This document shows, piece after piece, positions 31,350-37,500 of a stretch of DNA of 37,500 nt (the first letter of the stretch is position 1; every line of letters begins with the position of its first letter). The position numbers and the translations under genes were made by a program. Source of the DNA: Symbiodinium natans (taxonomy: Eukaryota > Sar > Dinophyceae > Suessiales > Symbiodiniaceae); assembly GCA_905221605.1 (NCBI GenBank), contig CAJNDS010002438.1:95001-132500 (forward strand), read 5' to 3'. The notes below the pieces were generated by a model that saw only the letters and a list, made by a program, of their open reading frames with translations, had not been told where the DNA came from and made no database searches.

Positions 31350-32040
31350 TATGACACTGGATGTGTAGCCAGAACCACGTATGGAAAAGTTATGTTTCGA
31401 ACATTTGTGTTACGAAAACTGTATGATTCTCTTCGATTTTTTGATAACTTTTTGATGTTAAATGAAAAACTTGTGTTTGTAAAATGAAAAACATACACAA
31501 TTGAAAAACACATATTTTCCACATTAACATCATAGAACTTTCACAAAATCCACGAGAAGCAGAAAACTGTCGTAAAACTATCATTTTTACATCCAGGCTT
31601 GGGTGAGCGTGCCGGGAAAAAGCTCATGCTGCCCAGGTTCATTGTAAACCTCTCGCAGACAAGCACACCAAATGAAGTAGACCGAAACACACGTGCACGT
31701 AGTTCTGCTGACTATGTTAGCACATGCGTCACGGCATCATACATCGGAGTCGGTAAAATATCAATCAAGAGCAAATTAGAGAAATTTTGGAACATCTCGG
31801 ATGCAAGATGTTGAAATTCTGTGCAATGCAACTCGTAGAGTTCGGATGTTGTGTTGAGGACATATATCCAGGAAGAACTTTGCATGCGAACATGTGCGAC
31901 AAACTCCCATAGCTGCTGCAGGCAGGACTTGGTAAAACTATCATAAACCCCAAAACTTCAAGAAATACCTCAAACAAAAAATATTCGTAAAATTGAATAT
32001 TTGGCAACGTGCTCTCTGTGGCTGCATCTGGGGTCATAAC
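31350..32040. other. AT-rich stretch, no gene seen
   Basis: A/T-rich with repeated words GAAAAAC and AAACACAT near 31460-31520. Frames of 60-95 codons only. Confidence 0.45.
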
Positions 32041-32047
32041 CCTAAAC

Positions 32048-32106
32048 ATTCCAACAAGTCATGGGAGAAGCTGTGTGTCAATCTGCTGCCACACGTTGCC
32101 ACACCA
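32048..32106 (+). repeat. Short direct repeat, recurring at 33107-33160
   Basis: TTCCAACAAGTCATGGGAGA then AGCTGTGTGTCAATCTGCTG and CCACAC. It returns at 33107 as TTCCAACAAGTCACGGGAAA then AGAATTGCGTCAATCTGCTG and CCACAC. Both follow a CCCTAAAC array end, which suggests the duplicated unit begins here. Confidence 0.8.
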
Positions 32107-32129
32107 CTTCTGGCCGACGACCGAGCGTA

Positions 32130-33060
32130 CCCTCGAAAAGTAGTTTGCAAGGCACATCACGGCACTCACCGAAAGACCCGTCCACCGCATCCCCCCCAAA
32201 CAAAAAAAACACACTTGTGAACAAGCACATCCATGTCTTCACGTATAGGCGACCTGAAAACGTATACTCTAATTCGATACTCTACGAGTCAACGAAAAAA
32301 TGAGCATGCACGCCGTGGAAACACACAGCAGTAAATCGTTCGACAAGGAGCCTCCAATCTGCTCCGCCAAGCAACGGAAGGCTTCACGCCCGGCACCTTG
32401 CAAGAGCTTCGTTGCAGGGTCTAGTTTGGCTGAACCCTTTGTTTTGTTCTCAACCTTGGGGATGTACCACCCCCCCCCCCCGCCCACCTACCCCCAAATC
32501 CTACAAGGACTAACCTGTCTTGGGCTCTGCATACTCACCTGTTCATTTAATGATGCTACATGCATTGCAGCTCTTGGCACTGCTATCTCAAAGGATAACA
32601 TGGCCTCGAACAGTGATATTTGATCAGGTGCTGTGCTGTGTGCATCGCTTCCTGTGCGGATACGGTCCTCACCTTGAGTGTTCTTCTAACAGGCATGGGT
32701 GTGGACACCATAACCTATGAGCGAAGGTTCACATATTCTGTTCGGCTTCCTTTCGTGATTCTTGTGATGGATGCAGGCTGAGGCACTGCGACACGGCTCC
32801 GTGCTCTGCCAACAGGTCAGGCATGCACCGCGGCAGTGGGTGCAAAAGCTATTCGCTGCTTGGCGGATGGTTTCCCAGGCTGCCAGGAGCCAGGGCTCGA
32901 GCTGGCTCGCAAGAGCGTTGAAACTCTGCCTTGCAAGTTGCCCGGCGGAGCTGGCGAGCTCGGATGTGCGGGTGTAGCTCCAGCTGAGAGCCCATCGGCA
33001 CGTGCGAAGCAAACCTTGTCTGCCGGGGGGGCGCTGCCAAACAACCCTAAACCCTAAACC
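32130..33060. repeat. Duplicated segment, copy B
   Basis: Partner of copy A. The plus frame 32771-32977 (MQAEALRHGSVLCQQVRHAP then RQWVQKLFAAWRMVSQAARS) is open here and looks protein-like, while a minus frame is open in both copies. Which strand was coding is not settled. Ends CCAAACAACCCTAAACCC as copy A does. Confidence 0.8.
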
Positions 33061-33105
33061 CTATAAACCCTAGACCCTAAACCCTGAAAACCCCAAACCT
33101 TAAAC
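33043..33105 (-). repeat. CCCTAAA array
   Basis: About eight CCCTAAA-type units, several degenerate, between copy B and the start-like repeat at 33107. Confidence 0.9.
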
Positions 33106-33377
33106 TTTCCAACAAGTCACGGGAAAAGAATTGCGTCAATCTGCTGCCACACCATCGGACCGGTGGCTCGACCATCGACCAGGTACGGGCGGCCTCAGAA
33201 GGCAACCGCTGGGAGATTTTCTGCAACCAATTCCGTGCTACATACTGGCATGTATCATATAGTCATATAGAATGTTCGGCTTCCGGTTTTTCCACTACAA
33301 GTACAGTGTTACTCTTATGATGTTACTAATTATATGGCTACTGTGATTAGATTTTTATGTCATTATACCATCTTCAG

Positions 33378-33500
33378 GCCCTGGAAGCTTCCAAGCCGAA
33401 GCAGGTGGACCGGATTGCGCCCAGGCACCAAATGGCGCAGACCACGACGGCACGGGTCTCCAACTTGGTCCTGGAGTTGTCGCACTTTCAATATCTTGGT
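33378..33500 (+). CDS. Plus-strand gene, exon n-1 (hypothetical)
   Basis: Acceptor ATACCATCTTCAG at 33377, donor GTATCA at 33501. 41 codons in phase 0: ALEASKPKQVDRIAPRHQMA then QTTTARVSNLVLELSHFQYL. Not recognised. It joins in phase to the last exon through a 207-nt AT-rich intron. An upstream exon ending ACCATCGACCAG|GTACGG at 33182 is possible. Confidence 0.55.
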
Positions 33501-33539
33501 GTATCATTCTTTACGTTAGTAGGTTGCGTTTTTCATCTT

Positions 33540-33690
33540 TATTAATATAAAGTGGTTTTGGAATAGTATGAATAGTACTACTAACATTTCTACGTAGAAT
33601 ATGTTGTATTATTTCAATTTTACTATACTCTTATACCATTCTGTCATTGTGCTATCATCTTACTATCTTATAATCTTATCATGCTCCTAT
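33540..33690. repeat. AT-rich TACTAT-type sequence in intron
   Basis: TACTATACTCTTATACCATT and ATCTTACTATCTTATAATCT resemble the block at 11215-12110. Confidence 0.5.
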
Positions 33691-33707
33691 GTTATTGGAC
33701 GATGCAG

Positions 33708-33878
33708 GCAGAACTCCTTGGGAGCTTGAATCTGCCCTACTCCGAGCCAGCAAGCGAAGCCCTTTCGAACCTTGAGACCTGCCTGGAGCAAGCGACCAAG
33801 GCGTTGGATGGCGCGGAGGAGGGCGGCCAGGAGCTGCCGGCAAGGCCGGGCCAGTTGTGCGAAGCCTCAGAGAGATGA
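33708..33878 (+). CDS. Plus-strand gene, last exon (hypothetical)
   Basis: Acceptor TTGGACGATGCAG at 33707, stop TGA at 33876-33878. It reads AELLGSLNLPYSEPASEALS then NLETCLEQATKALDGAEEGG, an acidic helical end. The only convincing plus-strand gene piece in the window. Function unknown. Confidence 0.55.
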   Translation, partial: AELLGSLNLPYSEPASEALSNLETCLEQATKALDGAEEGGQELPARPGQLCEASER

Positions 33879-33884
33879 TAGGTC

Positions 33885-34142
33885 TTAGGTCCTAGGTGTA
33901 CCTGCCACTCGGCACACTTTTGTTTTTGCAAGTTCCACAAGAGGGCCATGATCATAAAGGATATTAATGGCCGACCCCTGCGAGAGGCGATTGTTCTTTA
34001 GGGAGCAATCCAGAAGAGCTCGCGAACCCAATGCAATAAAAACACCCGGCAAGAAAGAACGGCATAGCTGGCGCAGCATACGGTAGCGGAGCATGGTGCA
34101 CAGGATTGCGCGGGCCCCCAGGGAATGCAAGTCAACCGTCAT
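33885..34142 (-). CDS. Candidate exon, possibly ABC-transporter-like
   Basis: An 85-codon frame begins at ATG 34142: RAILCTMLRYRMLRQLCRSF, and SQGSAINILYDHGPLVELA, loosely like the S.G.I.NL...D motif of ABCC-type transporter membrane domains. The rest of the domain is absent. Weak. Confidence 0.28.
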   Translation of the reverse strand: MTVDLHSLGARAILCTMLRYRMLRQLCRSFLPGVFIALGSRALLDCSLKNNRLSQGSAINILYDHGPLVELAKTKVCRVAGTPRT

Positions 34143-34149
34143 GACCTAT

Positions 34150-34855
34150 AATTAGGATCCACATGGCACGACTGATTGCGGGCAAGGAGCCGCGAAGCAT
34201 GGCCGTCCTTCGTCTCTCCTTGGTGTGGTCTTGCGGTGATGCTTGTTGCAGACCTTGCTCTAGGTTAGCAGGATTCCTGACATGTACGAGTACCATGAGG
34301 CTTGGGACTTGGAAGCAATATTCATAAGATCACCGAAAGAATTTCCAGACTTTCTCAGAAACAAGGCCCCCTCAACTTGCCCCCCCCCCCTTTTCTGTGC
34401 AATCGCGTGTCCCAAGCGTTTGAGCGCTGCAGCTGCAATCGCAAGTATGGGAGAGACAGGCTGCGATGGTGGTCCAGCTCATTGATGAGTCCTTATGCTG
34501 CCCAACAACTCTCGGCCCGTGCGGGCAAGCGGGGAGTCCAAAGACACGCTCGTTGGACAATGATTTGCAGGAACACCAAATCTTCACATGCTTAGCAACG
34601 GCGGTTGTGGGCGCACAGCAACCGGAGGCCCCAGTGGTGCTCCCCCAACCACAGAGGCCAACAACACTTGGATTGCGCCTGATCTAACTTGTTTACTTTT
34701 GGATGGAAGCTCCGCAAGGCTCAGTGAAACTATGCTTTTTACAATTTGTTGCTTCCCTGCTCTCTTGATCCAAGCTCATGTCAGATCTGCTGGCCAGGAG
34801 CGTGTGGTGGCCTCTTGGGATGTTGCACCACCCTCCGCAGAGCCTGCGCCAACAG
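34150..34855. other. No clear gene
   Basis: Overlapping plus frames of 67-97 codons with C runs; none is convincing. Confidence 0.4.
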
Positions 34856-34889
34856 AACCCCCTAAACCCTAAACCCTAAACCCTTGTAA

Positions 34890-35385
34890 ATCCCCTAAAC
34901 CTACACATTTGACAGCCTCAGAACAGAAGATGCCCGACAAACTGTGCATGGATGTTGGCCGGTGTAGATGCGAGACTTAGCGGGGTCTACACAAACCAAC
35001 GAATTCGCGCCCTCCTGCTCCCATATTGCCCTTTGCCCTTGTTGCCTTCGGCAACCCCCCCCCCCACCCTAGCCCCTGATGCCACCTAGCGCCGTCTTCT
35101 GGACGGGACTGAACTTGAACTCTGTTCTTCTCCGCAAACTTTGCTCCCATACAGAAAGCCACGGATTGTAACTACTTCCTAAACGCTAATCCGCGAAACC
35201 CTAGCCCTGCACTCAAGCCTTGTTCTTACTGCTCTTCGTCGGGAATTCTGGAATTAGGACATACATACATCATCCCTTCTGGAAAGGATTCTTAGAGTAT
35301 GAGTCTGAGGGTGATATCGGGTACCGATTCCCATACGTCCTCAACTCCCCGCTAAGAATCGGGGCATCTTGATGCTGAAGTCGCC
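34890..35385. other. No clear gene
   Basis: Unassigned sequence with a C run at 35056-35066. A 61-codon minus frame only. Confidence 0.4.
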
Positions 35386-35387
35386 GC

Positions 35388-35505
35388 AACCCTAAACCCT
35401 AAACCCTAAACCCTAAACCCTAAACCCTAAACCCTAAACCCTAAACCCTAAACCCTAAACCCTAAACCCTAAACCCTAAACCCCAAACCCTAACCCTAAA
35501 CCCTA
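35388..35505 (-). repeat. Long CCCTAAA array, largely perfect
   Basis: About 16 units, the first twelve or so without error, then CCCCAAA and CCCTAACCC variants. Confidence 0.97.
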
Positions 35506-35588
35506 GCTTCAACCCGAGAAGCCCGGCCTTGTAGTCGGATGACTAAGACATGTGGCGACCCGGGCCAAACCTGGAGCTTTGCTTAGGC
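35506..35588 (-). CDS. Candidate exon between converging arrays
   Basis: Bracketed by CCCTAAA (35388) and TTTAGGC (35589) arrays as other exons are. The minus frame KLQVWPGSPHVLVIRLQGRA is open after an acceptor-like GCTCCAG. Weak. Confidence 0.25.
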
Positions 35589-35763
35589 TTTAGGCTTTAG
35601 GCTTTAGGCTTTAGGCTTTAGGCTTTAGGCTTTAGGCTTTAGGCTTTAGGCTTTAGGCTTTAGGCTTTAGGCTTTAGGCTTTAGGCTTTAGGCTTTAGGC
35701 TTTAGGCTTTAGGCTTTAGGCTTTAGGGTTTAGGGTTTAGGGTTTAGGGTTTAGGGTTTAGGG
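35589..35763 (+). repeat. TTTAGGC x19 then TTTAGGG x6 array
   Basis: Nineteen perfect TTTAGGC units (35589-35721) switch at a single point to six perfect TTTAGGG units (35722-35763). Confidence 0.98.
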
Positions 35764-35923
35764 TTTAATCGCTCACGCTCGGACATGCCATTCGAGGTAC
35801 AATGAGTTTAGGGTCTAGGGCTGGGGTTGGCAGGGTTTAGGGTGTCCTTCTGCCAGGCGTGTCGCAGGAGGCTTTGGACAACTCTGGAAGGGAGCTGATT
35901 TTGCAAACAGATCCTGAGGAAAT

Positions 35924-35948
35924 TTAGGGTTTAGGGTTTAGGGTTTAA
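35924..35948 (+). repeat. Short TTTAGGG array
   Basis: Three TTTAGGG units on plus. Confidence 0.95.
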
Positions 35949-35949
35949 A

Positions 35950-36098
35950 GCAAAAGTGCACTGAAAGAAAAGGGCTGAGAATTCCTGAAAGAAATTGTGG
36001 AAGCCCTCTATCTGCTTCCGGGCAGCCACTTCAATTTGAGCTTCCTGCACACACTGCGTGAGGTCCTGCACCCATTGAGTCTGCGTCATGCCACGACC
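35950..36098 (-). CDS. Candidate exon (WVQDLTQCVQEAQIEVAARK)
   Basis: The minus frame reads GRGMTQTQWVQDLTQCVQEA then QIEVAARKQIEGFHNFFQEF, a helical segment, open into the array at 35948. Acceptor perhaps GAGCTAG near 36108. Not recognised. Confidence 0.45.
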
Positions 36099-36109
36099 AT
36101 GGCTAGCTC

Positions 36110-36880
36110 ATCCTGACTGCAACCTCTGCAAAGTTCCTTGCCCCTACTACTGCTGTTTGCTTAGGAACCCCCAAACCATAAAATACTATAATCCGTGTAT
36201 GGCCGTTACAAGGAAGAACGTTCTTGCTTTTTTGGGGTTCTCAAGCAAATAGTAGACTACAAGCCCCCGAGCAGGTCCCAGGCAACAGCAAGCTTTGAAG
36301 ATCTGGGCTGCGTTCCACGGAGTTGAACGTCCTCAGCCCATGGCCATTCTGCACAAAGGGGCTATTGGGGCGTGCTGTCTCAGGACAAATGCCAAGGAGG
36401 AGGCAAACATGTCGTGGGGACGCGGCAGCGCCAAAGCAACGTCCTCAGCTAACTTAACTCAACTGGCTTTCTTTTGACTGAACCCTAAGCTGGATGCTTG
36501 GATGCCGCAACCTACCCGTCACCCGTCACTATTTCAGTTTCATCTCAAGCAGTGCGTTCTGCAACGAACCCAAGAATAAGGCTAGTTGCCCGCGATATGT
36601 ACATCACATAAAACATACAAAGTCTAGAATATGTAATATGCAGTTATACAGTACTTCTTTGGTGGGGACTGGGCATGGGTCTGGGCACTATCTCCGTCTT
36701 TGCAGCTGTAAACTTGCTCTTTACGTTGAAGGCAGCCCGTGCTCAGCAAATACATGGGCATTTCCCAACATAGGGGTACCGCATGTCAATTTTCTGTCCC
36801 AAATAGGCCAGAATCCCGGTAAAGGGACCCCCCAAAAGGGCTGTTTCTCTCAGAGAGGTGCCTCGGGATTGCAGGAATTA
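36110..36880. other. No clear gene
   Basis: A 60-codon plus frame and the front of a 202-codon plus frame (36494-37102) lie here. The latter is antisense to the exons below and ends in translated repeat. Confidence 0.4.
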
Positions 36881-36887
36881 ACACTCT

Positions 36888-37017
36888 GCCCGGGCTCCTC
36901 CCAGCCCACGGTGCCCAGGACGCGGCCATTCACTTCCAGCAGGCGCCGTGGCACCACCACATCGCCCGGCCGCAGGTTGTCCAAAGATGCAGCATCCAGC
37001 CTTCGACTTTCATATGA
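36888..37017 (-). CDS. Candidate exon (LRPGDVVVPRRLLEVNGRVL)
   Basis: Acceptor CTTTCATATGAAAG at about 37018. The frame reads RRLDAASLDNLRPGDVVVPR then RLLEVNGRVLGTVGWEEPGQ. Donor near CAGA|GTGTTA. Protein-like beta-rich pattern, no family recognised. It follows the exon at 37146 on the same strand and may be the same gene. Confidence 0.6.
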
Positions 37018-37087
37018 AAGACAGAGAGCGAATGTATCAGACAAGCTTGAAAGCAGAACAGCAGTAATCAGTAGTAGACCAAGTCCT

Positions 37088-37143
37088 AACCCTAAACCCT
37101 AAAGCAAACCCCTAAACCCCAAACCCTAAGCCCTGAAACCCCA
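37088..37143 (-). repeat. CCCTAAA/CCCCAAA array
   Basis: About seven mixed units including CCCCTAAA and GCCCTGA. Confidence 0.9.
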
Positions 37144-37145
37144 AA

Positions 37146-37302
37146 AAGATTCCCTCCAGGCAGCAGGACGAGTTCCTCGGGTCGCCCTCGCTTGCTGGCG
37201 ATGTGTACATTGGGCACTCGCTCGCCCTGGTCCCGGTTGAAGTTCACGGTCGCGGACACGAAGCACTTGGACTTGAGATTTGGCAGCTCTTGAGCCTTTG
37301 TT
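37146..37302 (-). CDS. Candidate exon (KCFVSATVNFNRDQGERVPN)
   Basis: The frame reads AQELPNLKSKCFVSATVNFN, then RDQGERVPNVHIASKRGRPE and ELVLLPGGNLF, with no stop. Bracketed by CCCTAAA (37088) and TTTAGGG (37312) arrays. Not recognised. Confidence 0.6.
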
Positions 37303-37311
37303 TTTTTTTGT

Positions 37312-37328
37312 TTAGGGTTTAGGGTTTC
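37312..37328 (+). repeat. Short TTTAGGG array
   Basis: Two TTTAGGG units after a T10 run, on the acceptor side of the exon at 37146. Confidence 0.85.
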
Positions 37329-37500
37329 GACTCTCACACTAGCGGAACGCGGGCGAGGACTCTGGTTCAAGCTTGGAGAGCATGCCTCGGGCACCTTAGA
37401 CCTAGCGTCCTTGGCTGCAGCGCTTCTCGAGTTCAGCTTGGGTCTGGGGTCGGGGTCATTGTATGGTAGGCGTTTGAAGGGGGGGAGTCGGCTGAGCTGA

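Noticed and set aside
36494-37102. 202-codon plus frame
   Set aside because: It overlaps two better minus-strand exons with splice signals and ends in translated repeat.
1277-37328. Reading the window as a true telomere or subtelomere
   Set aside because: The arrays are short, in both orientations and spread between exons of a long gene, so they are interstitial.
1-37500. Many open frames ending in ...LNPKP or starting MGFRVWGLGF
   Set aside because: CCCTAAACCC and TTTAGGG translate to such peptides in all frames; these tails are repeat, not protein.
1-37500. tRNA, rRNA, CRISPR or bacterial operon features
   Set aside because: No cloverleaf, rRNA core, spaced direct-repeat array or ribosome-binding pattern was seen on either strand.

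Overview
The window looks like nuclear DNA of a dinoflagellate. Four things point there. (1) TTTAGGG/CCCTAAA repeats, the telomere unit of plants and dinoflagellates, are scattered through the whole window in dozens of short arrays. (2) A 21-nt block at 23287-23307, read on the minus strand, matches the dinoflagellate trans-spliced leader at 19 of 21 positions (compared from memory) and ends on a start codon. (3) Almost every recognisable gene lies on the same (minus) strand. (4) Several introns appear to use GC or other non-GT donors. I cannot name the species. Bacterial signals (operons, RBS, CRISPR) are absent.

Minus-strand layout, right to left: unassigned exons at 37.3-36.9 kb and 36.1-35.95 kb; a large repeat zone at 35.8-28.4 kb with a duplicated segment and one small plus-strand gene (33.4-33.9 kb); unassigned exons at 28.2-24.9 kb; an element with long inverted repeats (23.56-24.85 kb) carrying a 261-codon ORF; a retrogene-like NKWYS/sulfotransferase-type gene (22.07-23.29 kb); and unassigned exons at 21.9-21.3 kb.

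The centrepiece runs from about 20.3 to 1.8 kb: a gene in many small exons that I recognise as a homologue of the U2 snRNP-associated splicing factor SR140/U2SURP. It shows, in order, an RRM, a SURP module with the following Y-E-N-G..W.PPP motif, a CID-like part, a DLDG-type acidic part, a Lys-rich part and the conserved C-terminal helix. A complete one-exon GH128-type glucanase gene and a 5'-truncated LINE reverse-transcriptase fragment sit in its introns on the same strand. At the left edge is a long open gene (1-1016, minus) for a secreted Cys-rich PAN-like protein that runs off the window.

The most interesting pattern is how the telomere-like arrays relate to exons. On the plus strand most exons read CCCTAAA array - exon - TTTAGGG array. 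In the pre-mRNA, introns would therefore start with TTTAGGG and end with CCCTAAA. The two ends are complementary, and in several cases the repeat itself supplies the GT donor or abuts the AG acceptor. This resembles an intron-forming repeat system (introner-like, or a pairing zipper) and is the main candidate for an undescribed system here. Exon calls were made by eye from reading frame, splice signals and remembered family sequence; boundaries marked approximate may be off by several bases.
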